From Nipponacmea schrenckii (taxonomy: Eukaryota > Mollusca > Gastropoda > Lottiidae), in contig JAUJPP010000002.1 of NCBI GenBank assembly GCA_030562195.1, forward strand, positions 5,518,001 to 5,582,000: a DNA stretch of 64,000 nt, read 5' to 3'. Position 1 is the first letter of the stretch. Each line of letters starts with the position of its first letter. A program made the translations under genes and the position numbers. Positions 34,584 through 46,939 of the stretch are shown here, piece after piece. A model generated the notes under the pieces. That model did no database searches. It was not told the DNA's origin and saw nothing but the letters and a program-made list of their open reading frames with translations.

Positions 34584-37310
34584 TAAAGTACAGCAACTTT
34601 TACTTCTCTTCGTCGCCGGTCTGCAGTTTGTCGGCAAAATAAGCTCAGACAGTTGCAAGTTCATCTGACGACCGTCGTCGATAAAAGCGGCGACGGTCCT
34701 CAAATATTCGGCGACGATCTGCAGACGGTCGCCAGTTCGTCGCTAAATATTTGGCGACGGTCTGCAGACGGTCGCCAGTTCGTCGCTGAATATTTGGCGA
34801 CGGTCTGCAGACGGTCGCCAGTTCGTCGCCAAATATTTGACGACCGTCATCAAAATTTCTATAATCTTTGTTTACATCATGACGTCATGAATTTGCTTGA
34901 CAACAGACTAGTTTCTAAATATAGCTACATGTATAATTGTAGGTCTACAACGCAACTACCAACGATGGTTCAGAAACTTTAAATATTACTGTTCATATGG
35001 AATATGCACAATTGCATTCTGATGATCTGTATCTACGAAAGACATTTACCTGGTCAGCCTGATCAACAAGGAACATTGCTTTATCTCAAAATTATTGAGA
35101 TTGTTTTCATTGTGAAAATAATATATCCATGAAAACAAGGGGGGTATGGTTCTACTTTCGTTTATAAAGTGTATGCAGCAAGATAGGTACGAAGAATTTT
35201 AACGAAAAAAGAGCTAGGCTACTGATGACTGCATGGATGATCGTGTCCGGAGCCACGCCCGTCGCCCACATCCATGTATCTTCGTCGTAATGCTACGAGG
35301 AAGTAGGCATGATTAGGCCACGATGTGTAGGGATTTATATATGAATTTATTAGCCTATGATTCATAAAATAATATTGATGACAAGAGAAGCCTAAAATCA
35401 TGTCCCCACTCACCCTGAAACTAAATAGACTAGGCCTATTTCATTAGTTGGGAGAGTGAATTTTTCAGAATGATCATCTAGCTTCGATACTAGATCTCTT
35501 TTGGTGAACAAATAAATTTATTGTCACATTCTGCAAATCAGTTCACCTTCACAAAGAGAAATATTGTCAAACTGAGCTTGCTATTCGTTCTGATATTTTA
35601 TCGTAGGTCAACTCATAAAAAGTGTTTCCGGATAACCGATGTTGAAACTCTAACCGGTTGCCCATGAAATCCTAGTATTAGTAGTTACTATTACACCTGA
35701 ACAAATTCCGATATCAGAATCTGAGACTGGATTCATTACAACGTCATACTTTGATTGACAGGTCGAAACTATCTATAATAATATTATCTAGTCACAATAA
35801 TATTCATAAAAAGTCAAATTAGTAGTGATAATCCTATTTCAATATGGTGCCCAAAGAACTTGAAAGTAGTGCTTGGATTGACGCTTTGAAACGAAACTAA
35901 GCCCAAATCTACTTGTGAGATTTAGACCTACATGTATCTTGGTAGCAGTTACGAAGAAGTAGGCGTGGTTTCTCAAAACGTCAATCCCGACATTGTTGTT
36001 TTACCATTGGATGATGAAAATAGAACAAAGCGTTTATTGGTTATAATTTATACTCATTCATATGCATGAGAATGAAATATGCCGAAGTAGGTGGGTCTCA
36101 TAGAGTTATTTATTAATAGGCGGTGCCAGCAAAATGATGAATGTCTACCTATTAATATTATAAAAGAGAAAAAAAAGAAGAATAAATATTAATAATCCGT
36201 CAATGAGCGCAGTCGGAACTGGTTAAGCATCATTGCTATATTGACCGCTGTAGATTTAGGCTGGGTTGGGCGTCGTGATTTTAAACAATATCCCCCGTGA
36301 TAAGTTTGAATTTAAAATTATAAAAATAGAGCCGGTGGCCCGAGAATTAATTTATTATAATGTCCGAGGTCGTAGGCCTAGTCCCGAAAAGCCATGGTAA
36401 AAGGGTTGTTACACTTTCTTTTCATCGAAATTGAGAATCTGCTTGATATCCTAGTTTCTATGGTTAAATAATCTGTTATAGGCTTTACATTTCTATGTAA
36501 GACTGGGCCTACTAGGTCTATTTGAGGTTTTCTACAGGTACATCTTACAACAGTAGCCTTTTTTTGTAACCATTGAAATGGCCTGATTACCGGGAACAAA
36601 GTAATGCACTCTCAGACCTTATTGATCACCAAAATAAAGTATTTTATTGTTTCAAAAAATTACTGTAGACCAAGCTTACACCCCGAGTGCCCCAACACGC
36701 ATTCCGTGGAGGGTTGAAGTATAGGCTCCACCAATTGTTCTCTTCTTGTCACTCTCAGTCTCATAGGCCGGCTATCGTTGTTTAATCTTTTGACGAAAAA
36801 AATAGGTTGATGAAGCCTTTATTGGGCATATTCTGCATATCAACTCAAAACTAAGGTTTTTTTCCATGCATGTGTACATAATAAAAAATCTGATGACATG
36901 TATTTCAAAATAATAGGCTTGGCCTAGTAGTAGTGGCGCAGGCCCAGCGCATTGTTAATTTCGCTCATGAAAGAATTATGATTCTTGGCGTCAAAAGATG
37001 AAGATTTGGAGCTTGACGTGATGGTCATTAAATTATGACATCAGTCATCAGCTCTTCTTGACAACAGAAAGCAATGGATTTTCTTTCTGGAAGTGGCAAC
37101 GAACTGGCGACCGTCTGCAGACGAATTGATGACCGTCTGCAGACAAACCGTCGCCAGTTCGTCTGCAGACGGTCGCCAGTTCGTCGGCAAAAATTTGACG
37201 ATGGTCGGCTAAATTTTTGATGACCGTCTGCAGACGGTCGCCAGTTCGTCGTCAAATGTTCTGTCGACCATCTGCAGATAAAGATAAGTTATAAAGTTGC
37301 TGTACTGTAT
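34584..37310. mobile_element. TIR element with palindromic CTGCAG subterminal arrays
   Basis: AGTACAGCAACTTT at the left is repeated inverted at the right (AAAGTTGCTGTACT). Inside each end is an array of about 43-bp units (CGACGGTCTGCAGACGGTCG, then CCAGTTCGTCG and AAATATTTGG) at 34670-34855 and 37095-37275, in inverted order. The middle (about 34860-37090) has no long frame and no recognised domain; it lies in the SMURF intron just downstream of exon b. No clear target duplication was found. Superfamily unknown. Confidence 0.6.
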
Positions 37311-37370
37311 GTTCAATTATTTATATAATTAAAAAAGAATTTAAGTTTTGAATATAATTATAAAACTTAC

Positions 37371-37533
37371 CCTTCAGGTAGTTCATTTGGATCACATGGC
37401 ACAGTTAAAATAGTGGCATCTGTCACAGTGGGGCCTGCTCCTCCTCTGTCTCTAGATATCAAACTTATCACAATTTGTCCTCTTATTGCATCACCATCAT
37501 CTGAATTTTGACGCTGTAATTCCAAACGCTGAA
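37371..37533 (-). CDS. Smurf: SMURF-like E3 ubiquitin ligase, C2-WW1 linker exon
   Basis: A 163-bp exon (2 + 53 codons + 2) contains DDGDAIRGQIVISLISRD and ends DPNELPEG. RGQIV.SL.SRD followed by LP(E/D)G immediately before the first WW domain is characteristic of SMURF1/2. The acceptor is strong (CTTTTGCTGTTTCAG) and the donor is GTAAGTTTTAT. The terminal GG joins the G of the WW1 exon to form Gly. The intron from the previous exon is 1.06 kb, the shortest in the window. Confidence 0.95.
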
Positions 37534-37539
37534 CTGAAA

Positions 37540-38590
37540 CAGCAAAAGAAAGAGCTCTCAAATATTGTCTGAGTAAACTGGTGACTGCATGTATCTATTT
37601 CCTCAGAAAAAAGTGTTTCACTGAAAAGGTTTAACCCTGACAAAAACACAAATATAAATAGAACTAAAGCCACTTGTGGCACAGAGTGAGACTGCTAATG
37701 TTGCAAATTGCGACAAAAAGGCCGAAACATCTGATTTTATGGGATAAACTGGCCAAAGCAATGAGGTATCCTGTGTGCAAATAACTTTTTTGAAAAAGAT
37801 TGTGTCCTACAGATGTCATTCGCTGACCTATACAAATGGTAAATTGAAAGTCCACCCGGATGTGCCACGCCTATCTCATTTTTTTGTTGTTGTGAATCTA
37901 ATCACATTCAAAATGTATATTCGCGGTAAAAATTTGAAGCTTGAACATTTAATAGATCACAAGATATACACACATTCACACATACATTTCAAAAGAGCAT
38001 AAATACTGCAAAATGTACTTTTATTTCAAAAATCAAAAAAAACAATTTTCATTTTAAAAACTTTTGTTATTCTTCGTTAGAAAGAAGACAAAAAGCACCT
38101 GATGCCCCACATCTTGAATGTCTACCTAAGTCTTTTTCAATCTCCTAGGGGTTCCCTACAAGGATCAAAGGTTAAAATTAGGGGACATGAATGATTGCAC
38201 ACAGGACCCCTCTCAGTCCCTGGACTAAGTGCTAAAATGTGATGAAAAAAAATAAATAATGACCATTAAGTTTAGCTCAAAATATTTGGTTGATAATTTG
38301 AAACAAGTCAAATATTTACTCAAATTAAATAATTTCAACATGTTTCCCTAATAAAAAAAACTAAATTAACTGTTCCCTTATCTTTTCAATTTTGTGAAAA
38401 TGTGGAGCATTTGCATGGAATTAACCTATGATGAAACCCTGAAAAAATTGACCTCAATATGCACTTTCTAGAGTCACAAGTTCGATACAGCTGACAAATT
38501 TTGCTACCTGTATTCGCAATAAAACAATTATGACCGTTTTTTCTGCAAGTTACATAATATACCCGGTATTGTTGATGTACATAATACTTA
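37540..38590. other. SMURF intron a-b, nothing else recognised
   Basis: This 1.06-kb AT-rich intron has clear splice sites and no repeat termini of the types found elsewhere. Confidence 0.5.
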
Positions 38591-38591
38591 C

Positions 38592-38725
38592 ATCCAGTGT
38601 CTTTCAATTGTTGAATGGCATTGGACATTATCTGTACACATCCTAAGAAGCCAGCTCCTTGTTTTTTATAGATCTTTTTATGATTCCACACACTAATAGT
38701 TATTGAGTCTTTATGTCCTATATAC
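38592..38725 (-). CDS. Smurf: SMURF-like E3 ubiquitin ligase, C2 domain C-terminal exon
   Basis: A 134-bp exon (1 + 44 codons + 1) begins YIGHKDSITISVWNHKK and includes KKQGAGFLGCVQIMSNAI, the distinctive end of the SMURF C2 domain. The acceptor is TTATATTTCAG and the donor GTAAGTATTAT. The last T joins TT of the next exon to give Phe where vertebrate SMURFs have Tyr. The apparent reading frame past 38592 toward 38386 runs into the intron and is not coding. Confidence 0.95.
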
Positions 38726-38989
38726 CTGAAATATAATCCACAGTATTTATCAAAAGTCAGAAAATGGAAATGATTTGAATATTTTAGTTCTGGTGTTTTT
38801 CTGTATAAAAGAGCAGTTTTCTGGAAAACAATTCAAATAACAAATCCCTCAATTCTGCTGATTAATCACTGTCAGTGACTTAGATTCATGATCAAGGGGA
38901 CTTCCTTTAAGCTTGGATCATGACAATTTACTTATAATTCTTTTACACTACAGGCCCGTATCGACAAAAATATAGGTAGTTTTGTTTTT

Positions 38990-39260
38990 CCATTTTAACT
39001 CAGTTAGTTAGTTTCTTGCTTGTAACCTGAGGGACCAGAGTTCAATTCCAGCAAATGTGAGATGAACTTTTGAATTTTTCAGCCCAGTTTTCCCTGTCAG
39101 TGATGTGCAGGTTGGACATGGAAAAAGCATCTAGTCGTTTGGATGGGTGATAAACCGAGGCCCTGTGTGCTACAGACTGTACACTTTTAAGATCCCTCAA
39201 CAGTTGGCAATCGCAAAAAGTGTATGCTAATGCCCTTGGCAAAATTTTCCTCATTGTTCA
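38990..39260 (+). repeat. tRNA-derived SINE
   Basis: AACTCAGTTAGTTAGTTTC resembles a tRNA A box and GAGTTCAATTCCAG a B box about 35 bp later, followed by a body (GATCCCTCAACAGTTGGCAA). This is the layout of a pol III-type SINE. No poly-A or target repeat was fixed. Confidence 0.5.
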
Positions 39261-39279
39261 CATTTGACAGTACATACTA

Positions 39280-39450
39280 CATACTAAGGTCAGATTGGCA
39301 TGCACACAGAGATACTCTTTGCTTTCTTGAGTATAAATATGACTCAATCAATGTAATGGAGTTATAATGGAATTTATATGATTTCAATCTTTCGAAAATT
39401 AGTTCATGGTCTATCTTGTCAAATGATTGAATAAAACTCCCGTCATTTTC
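39280..39450 (-). pseudogene. LINE reverse transcriptase remnant
   Basis: FDKIDHELIFERLKSY, then SYLYSRKQRVSL matches the palm region of jockey/CR1-type RT (AFD..DH..L..KL...SYL..R.Q.V). Upstream sequence to about 39540 stays open but is not recognisable; the catalytic FADD region is absent. Confidence 0.6.
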
Positions 39451-39459
39451 CATTATCAG

Positions 39460-40980
39460 TTGCATAGAGCCAAGAATCACATTTTTGGTTAGTGCAAGAA
39501 TGATGTTTTGGAAATCAGTTGAAATCATAGAAAAGTTCAACTGTTTTAAGGAAGTTTGTGATATTCAAAGTTATATGTTTTTCAAATATTTAGAGATGGT
39601 AGACAATATGGAAACACATAATAATGTAATTACGTCTTGTCATAATTGGATGTTTAATTTTGAGTGCAGAATTATCGACTGGAAATATTCCTGCACTTTC
39701 TTTATTTGTTCTTAATGTCTTGAGGCACAAACATCGCAGCAAAGTAGCTTATAACTATTTCCTTTGATCAAGCATTTACTGAGAGTAGTTTAATTGAAGT
39801 CTCAATAGATAGACATTAAGTATTTAAACAATTTCTTTTTGTATGAATGGTCATGGTTCAAAATTATGTAGCTGTACTTTCACTTTGTTAGTGCAATTTC
39901 AGCCTGGACTTCGTGCGTTCTCCTTCTCTTCGTTTGTTTGATTTCATAGAATGACTGTTGAGAATCTTGTTCAGTTTATGTTTTAATTGGTAATGCAACT
40001 CCCACTTATTTCTGGGATATCAGATTGTGATTCTGACCCTTAACTTCAAGTGTACCATCTGTTTTTGCTGTCAATGCTACAAGATAATTACAAACCAGTC
40101 AGAAACCTGAGATATCAATAATTCCTGTCCCTATTGTCAGGGGCTATCAATTTCAATACACGTCAGTGAACAATTTGAAGGAGGACATTTGGGCAAATAA
40201 GTGTATTCATTTTGCCTTATTATTGCCTGGATCATTTTCTAGCCAATTGGCATTGAACATCACAAAGACAGAAAATAATGAGCCAAAACAAAGGATATCT
40301 TCTGCTACCAAATTCAAATTTAATTTTTTGATCAGTGGCATAAAACTTTTGGAATTTTCAAGGACGTTTTGCTTCAAAAGGATCCTTTGTGTGCTCAGAG
40401 TCTTCTCTTGCCTATTCTAGCCCATTTTTCATCTGTTTGCATCTTATGATATCAAGCTATGCATTTTTGGGATAGCTTATAAAATCTTCAAACGCCAGAT
40501 TGTTTGTATTGAACTACTTATACAGGCCAGATTGTTTTTTAACATTGCAGCAAATTTTAAAGGATTTTTTCAGAAAAAAAAATTAACCTTTGAAATTCAA
40601 TATTGATCAGCACCAACCTTGATTAGAAGTTTGAAATTTGGCAAGGTATGAAACCAGATGGATGATTCTCGTCGACGGTGGTCTAGACTGGGGTTATTTT
40701 TTATATTTGTTGTGTTGAATTTAGCGATAAATAATCCTCCAAAATCGATCACAAAATTAAAATCTTCACTGAAAACACTATTATGCCATTATGCTATCAC
40801 TGTACTGAACAACATACGCAATGTCAACTGCAGAATACGTTTGAGTTTTGGTCACTTTCAAACGAAAATTTCTCAAATTTTCACACATCTTGAGATAGCC
40901 TTGCCCTTCACGGGGTGGGGTGCAATTGTTGCTTAGATCGGAAGTTTGTTCATAAATAGGATTATAGTAAGAACACAACT
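39460..40980. other. Intron, possible LINE debris
   Basis: Only weak traces (a basic stretch on the minus strand near 39930) could belong to the LINE. Other short frames show no family motif or splice support. Confidence 0.35.
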
Positions 40981-41089
40981 CGTGTTGCATATCTGCAAAT
41001 AGTATTATAGCTTACAGATATCCGGCACTCCTCCGCTTGCTCAGCTCTGCTCCAAGCTACCGGACATCTGTCAGCTCTAATACTACTGT

Positions 41090-41400
41090 TTGAGACTGCG
41101 CATTGGAGTAGCTTATTAACATAAAAGAGGAATATCGTGCCTCTGAGACTTCGCATTGGAGTATTGGTTTGAGACTGCGCATTGGAGTAGCTTATTAACA
41201 TAAAATAGGAATATCATTACTCTGAGACTGCACATTGGAGTATTGCTTGGAGACTGCCCATTGGAGTAGATTATTAACATAAAATCGGAATATCATTACT
41301 CTGAGACTGCACATTGGAGTATTGCTTTGAGACTGCGCATTGGAGTAGCTTATTAACATAAAATAGGAATATCATTCCTCTGAGACTGCGCAGTTGAATA
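41090..41400. repeat. Tandem repeat, 79-bp period, about 4 copies
   Basis: Each copy has GAGACTGCGCATTGGAGTAG, CTTATTAACATAAAATAGG and a second half-copy CTCTGAGACTGCACATTGG. Copies differ by a few bases. Confidence 0.85.
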
Positions 41401-42500
41401 GCAACTGAATACCAACATCAGTAACTAACAAGGTGTACTAGTAGTACGCTTTTCAATCATGCGCAGTTGAGAAACTAAATTAACAATAATTTATGATAAT
41501 GTGTTTGTAAATAGAGTATTGAATATGAAAACCTTTGAATAGAATTTATTTATACTTGTAATATTATTATATATTGATTTTATAATAAAATTCTTTTGTT
41601 TGTATTTCTTTTATCAAATCTACTATATTAAGAATATGGGATTGTTTTTAAAGCATGAAAAGGAAAAGTTTACACTGGCGATGGTTTCTTCTCTGGATTG
41701 ATGTCCCTTATACCAAAGGTTACATCCTTTGTAACTAAAAACAAAGACCTTATAACTCATCAGTTGGGCAGGCTGCGAGTGCAATTACCAAATCTGTCCA
41801 CCAAAAAAAAGAATTAGATGAATTGCGCAAAATAAGAGAACTCAGGCATAATGCGAAACAGGTTTCAAAGTGTTGGGATAAGGCCTGAATCCTGTTATGT
41901 AAAAATGGCAAAACTGGACCCGATCTTTTAACTTTATGAACCAATAGAATATACATTCAATAAGAAAAAAGAAGATTACATCATTATATCTCCAACCGTT
42001 GGGTCCAAATCCCAGATTAACGATGGGGTAGGGTCACATTTGAAATCAATTCATTATCCAATTGGCTACTTTTTTCCGACGCTTACTTCCGCTGTGATAT
42101 AAAAATTAAAGACAGAGTTCCAAACCAAAACAGAGTCCCACAACAAAATGTTACATTAGAAAACAATTTCTTCCCTTCTTTATTCAGTGAAATGGTCTGA
42201 GAAGCCAGTTTAAATATAATTGAAACAATCAAACACCCAGGGGAGTTTCACACTATGTTGAAAACTCTACTTTATCCAAAAGATTTTACAACAGCATCAG
42301 GTCGGATACCAGACAGACTAATAGACCCCATTATACTTGTAATCATAATGCGAATAATAATCAATTTAATTTCATTACTTTTGTAGCTGACTTTTTTAAT
42401 TTCAATTTTTGCGTTTTTTTCAACTTCTACAATTTTATTCCCATCCACCCGAAAACTTACAGGTAGATAGAAATTGGTAATGCGATCAAAAATTATTTTT
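41401..42500. other. Intron sequence, nothing recognised
   Basis: AT-rich, no homologous frames or repeat ends seen. Confidence 0.4.
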
Positions 42501-42509
42501 CAAATTTTC

Positions 42510-43210
42510 GAATTTTGATTTTCTTTTATTTCCATTTTAATATTTTTGGTAATGACCAAAACTTTAAAGGCCCATATTTCGTGACCTTGACCTTTGGTGA
42601 CCTTGTGATCTGAACACAATTTATTGCCCTTGATGATATCTATCCACTGATATATTCATTTGTGTTGTCCGATGATTACTTCCGGTTTTATATTGAAATT
42701 TGTGATATTTATTTTTATAGAGCTCTGTCACATGAACTAATTTAGACATAACAAAAATTCGTATTGAATCTGATTACAGTTTATCCTCTCTTTGTAATGA
42801 TATATAAAACCACATATTTCCACCAAAAATGCGCTTTTTAGTATTTGAGAATTATGTATTTTCTTCTCTACTAACTGTGCGTAATTTTCTTTAAATCGAA
42901 ATGGGGCCTCTGGAGATAATCCGATTCGTGTAATTTTGATGTCTATAGAATGTGATATCGATTTCTGAATCATATTTGGAAACCGATTTTAGAATTTTGA
43001 TTTTGATTTTGATATTTACCGGATAGTAATATATAAAAACTTCGAATGGTCGTATATTGTAACCTTGAAATTTGGTTACCTTGTGAGCTGCACAAATGTG
43101 ATAGCTCTCGAAAAAAGATCTATCCATTGATATATTATATGTTGATGTACGATGTATACTTTCCGTTTTATCACCATTTGAAAATTGCGAATTTCTTTGC
43201 AATGATATAC
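42510..43210 (+). repeat. Dispersed repeat with TGACCTTGACC motif
   Basis: Two tandem-like units share ATATTTCGTGACCTTGACC, TTCCGGTTTTA and AGCTCTGTCAC-like segments with 46950-48000 and, inverted, 54600-55740. A type II pearl element (43211-44071) is inserted in the second unit, which resumes at 44079. Confidence 0.7.
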
Positions 43211-44071
43211 AAGTGGTTGCCTAGCATGATACGCCCACTTTGAAATATATTTTCTGTTTTAACACAGGCAAAAACTCTAAGATTATTTAGGTCTAATCCA
43301 AGTTCTCGTCAATATAAATGTTCACAACAAATTTCATTAAAATCAGATGAAAACTGTATTGTCTATCGCAATCACAAGCCGCATTTTGACTAAGCCAAGT
43401 GCAATAACTCAAAAACAGTATATCAAATTTGAACTTGACCAAGATGACATCAACTTCAATGATCACACTTAATTTCGCTCCAATCAGATGAAAACTGTTG
43501 TCTCTATCGTGTTCACAAGTCTATTTCAATTTGACTTAGTCAAGGCCAATAACTCAAAAAACGTTCACCCAAAAATCATCACAACCAAACTTGTCCAAAA
43601 TTTCATCAATATAAATGATAACACCGAATTTCATTCAAATCAAATCGAAATTGTGATCTCTATTGCGTTCACAAGCCAATTTTGAGGCGTTTTGACTAAG
43701 TCAAGTGCAATAACTCAAATACCATTCATCGAAAAATCACCAATTTCGAACTTGTCCAAGATCTCATCAATATAAATGATCACAACAAGTTTCATTCAAA
43801 TCTGATGAAAACTGTAGTCTCTATCGCGTTCACAAGCCAATTTTGACGCATTTTGGCTAAGTCAAGTGCAATAACTCAAAAACTGTTCATCGAAAATTAG
43901 CCAATTTCGAACTTGTCCGAGATCTCATCAATATAAATAATCACTGCAAGTTTCCATTAAATCTGACAAAAACTGTAGCCCCTATTGCGTTCACAAGCAA
44001 TTGTGGACGGACGGACCGACGGATGAACAGGGGTGACGACAATATACGACCACATTATAATGTGGGCGTAT
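43211..44071 (-). mobile_element. Type II pearl/HINE element, precise insertion
   Basis: The hairpin is a variant, TTGC-CTA-GCA, followed by ATACGCCCAC; then about five 160-bp units, GGAC tract (44004-44017) and GTGGGCGTAT. A related unit at 42797 gives the empty site (GATATATAAAACC); filled flanks GATAT and ATAAAACC show insertion with no longer target duplication. Confidence 0.8.
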
Positions 44072-44078
44072 AATAAAA

Positions 44079-44460
44079 CCACATATTTCCATCAAAAATT
44101 TAAGTATTTGAACATTTGGTGTTTTCTTCTCTACTAACTGTGCGTAATTTTCTTTAAATCGAAATGGGGTCTCTGGAGATGCTCCGATTCGTGTAATTTT
44201 GATGTCTATAGAATTTAATATCGATTCCTGAATTATATTTGGAAACCGATTTTTGAATTTTGATTTTGATTTTGATATTTGAACTGATAGTAATATATAA
44301 AAAACTTCGAATGGTCGTATATTTTAACCTTTGTTTACCTTGTGAGCAGCACAAATGTGATAGCTCTCGATAAGATCTATCCATTGATATATTATATTTT
44401 GTTGTACGATGTATACTTTTCGTTTTATCACCATTTGAAAATTGCGAATTTCATCATTAA
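44079..44460 (+). repeat. Continuation of the 42510-43210 repeat
   Basis: It matches 42795-43195 (ACCACATATTTCCA, GAAATGGGG.CTCTGGAGAT) with several small deletions. Confidence 0.7.
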
Positions 44461-45340
44461 AAGCTGTTAGTTGAATTATGCGTTTACATGACACGAGTTT
44501 CAGCGAACTGATTATGCTTTGAAATAAAACGAGCTCTGTAAAATAACGTTACTGTTCTACGGATACTTTGTGGGGCAGTTTTAAGCGTATATCAAAACTG
44601 CTACGCACTGCGTCAGAACCTCGCCAAGCCTGGGGATCTAGTTGTGATTGTTTCGTTTGTTTAACGTAAATAAATATCATTGTCTTTCTTAATTAAGTCT
44701 TTAATCCTCGCTGGAGTGACATGATTCTCTCAATAGTTTATTTTTATTGTCTGCTTTTACCCCCCGCATAGATTTATCTACTAGTATTGCCTCGCAACGG
44801 AAATGAAAATATTGACGACGTGAACCTTGTGTATCATATCTGATGAATAAATAGGAAAACAATGGATTATATTAAAACCCAATTATTCTGGTAACCGTAT
44901 TTATATTCAGGCAAGACTCGATTACGTGTCGAGGCATGTCATCAAGCATGACAATCAATTGTTCCTACTATAAAAGCCATCCAAAATACTTGCACCGTGA
45001 TTATTATTTTTGGTACCTCTCGCCTTCACGTAATATTTTCCATACAAATAACACAAAAATTAACTTTAATCCTTTAAGTTTTGTTCAAGTATTTAACAAT
45101 AAATATTTATATGAAAAAACATAACTCCTTTGAACCATAAATTTTCGGCCCCATGGCCTTTATCAAGTAGAAATAGAACTACTTGAAACAAAAACAGTCA
45201 GAATAAAAGAAAATGTTTCCACATTAAATTAAATTAAAGTCTCATCTGTTGCTGCAAAACAAATTTTGTAACGTCATACAGAGTCATTTAGTGTTGACGT
45301 CATATTAAAGTTTGATTTGGTTTAATTTTCATAGATTATC
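44461..45340. other. Intron sequence, nothing recognised
   Basis: No repeat termini or supported exons found. Confidence 0.4.
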
Positions 45341-45347
45341 CTTGGTG

Positions 45348-46650
45348 TTAATTTATTTTCACATTGCATCCGTTTGGTTTTCCAGTTTCGAGTTTCTTTA
45401 TCCACTGTTCTTCTATTATTAGTCTATAAAATTTACTTTCGTTTGCTGTTCGAGATAAGACGGATACTGTTAAATCACTCTCTGTGTGGTTTTTAAAGTG
45501 GTGCATTATTGGTTTATCCCTCTGATGTTTGATATCACTTCTATGCTCACTAATCCTTTCCTTCAATGAACATTCAGTTTCGCCTACATAAATAGTTTTA
45601 TTGCACCTTATACAGCTCAAACAATATATCAGGTTTCTGTAATTGCAACGTGCATTTTCCACAACATCAAATTTCCTATTTTCGCATGTGTTTTCGACCC
45701 TTTTGCGATTTATAATTTTACAAATTTCACATGCACACGCTTCTTTCGTTCTGAATGATATTCGCGGTCTTCCTGTGCACAAGTGTATCACAAAGGTTCT
45801 TGTCTCTGCGATATGCAACTATTGGCAGTTCCTGGAAAATCTCTGCATTCGACTAGAATTAAAAGCGTGTTTTGATGTTTGAGTATTATTCCTCTGACGT
45901 CTGGCAGCATCTTCGAAAATGTAAGAACCATAGGCACTCGATTTCTTTTGTCGATCTTCTCTTTTCGTTTAAGGAGATCATCCCGGTTCAAGCCATCCAC
46001 ACATTTTAATTGTTTCTCAATGAACTTACCATCATATCCTCGTTTTCTTAGTTGTGCTTTAAGTTCTCTTCTATGTTCAGCGTAATCCTTATCTTTCTCA
46101 CAAATTCTCTTCACTCTAATGCCCAATCCATATGCTAATGACTTTTTGGTGTGTGGTGGATGACAAAAACAAAATGTTTATCGGTAGGTTTCTAATACAA
46201 ATCGTTGTATATGCGACCATCTGATAATTTTACCATGGTGTCCAAAAACTCTATCTCTTCTGTGCTCCATCTTAATTCCAGCTTTATGTTAGGGTGTATC
46301 TTATTCGCGTATTCAGTAAACTTCATAAGTGAATTTAGTCCTCCTGTCCATACGCCGAACCTATCGTCGATATATCTCTTATAGAACAGAGGTGTTTCTT
46401 CACATTCTAGAAATTTCTCATCCCATTTCCGCATATACGAGCATGCAAAATTACGACCTAACTTAGAACCTATTGCTATGCCCTCAACTTGTTTAAAGTG
46501 TCTTTCCCCTAAGCTAAAATTGTTGTTATCTTATACAGTTTCGACCATTTTGATGGCATCATCTGTGTCAATAATTGGGTTGGATCTATTTTCAAATGCC
46601 TCATGGCAAGCATCAATACCTTCCTTTCTTGGAATAAATGGATAAATATT
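45348..46650 (-). pseudogene. Penelope-like element: RT end plus GIY-YIG endonuclease
   Basis: On the minus strand in order: IPRKEGIDACHEAFENRSN, an in-frame stop near 46532, QVEGIAIGSKLGRNFACSYM, FYKRYIDDRFGVWTGGLNSL with the RT catalytic YIDD, and EIEFLDTMVKLSDG; then a broken thumb/linker (46126-45788); then NLIYCLSCIRCNKT, IYVGETECSLKERISEHRSD and EEQWIKKLETGKPNGCN, an almost complete GIY-YIG nuclease. This RT-then-GIY-YIG order is typical of Penelope retroelements. At least one stop and two frame breaks make it inactive, but the nuclease domain (45818-45348) is still open. Confidence 0.88.
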
Positions 46651-46939
46651 TAATTTATAAGATAATAATCATATTGAGCCATTATTAAAATCATAATTCA
46701 ATCTTTTACACAAATCAATTTTACCGCGAATGTCGATGAGAAAAAGACAAAATGGCGGATCCTCAACATCGACTTGCGTCATTTTCGTTGGGAAAAGATA
46801 CCCCAAATTTATTCAACCATATATAGTGTGCACCCCCTCTTTATTGTATACCATTTAATAGCAAAAACCTGCCCATTATACAAGGAAATATACGGTAATA
46901 TTCAATTGATTGCTAACAATTCTCAGGAAGCAGAATTTT

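Noticed and set aside
38386..38591. Extension of the SMURF exon frame beyond 38592
   Set aside because: A good donor GTAAGTATTAT at 38591 and loss of family similarity show this is intron.
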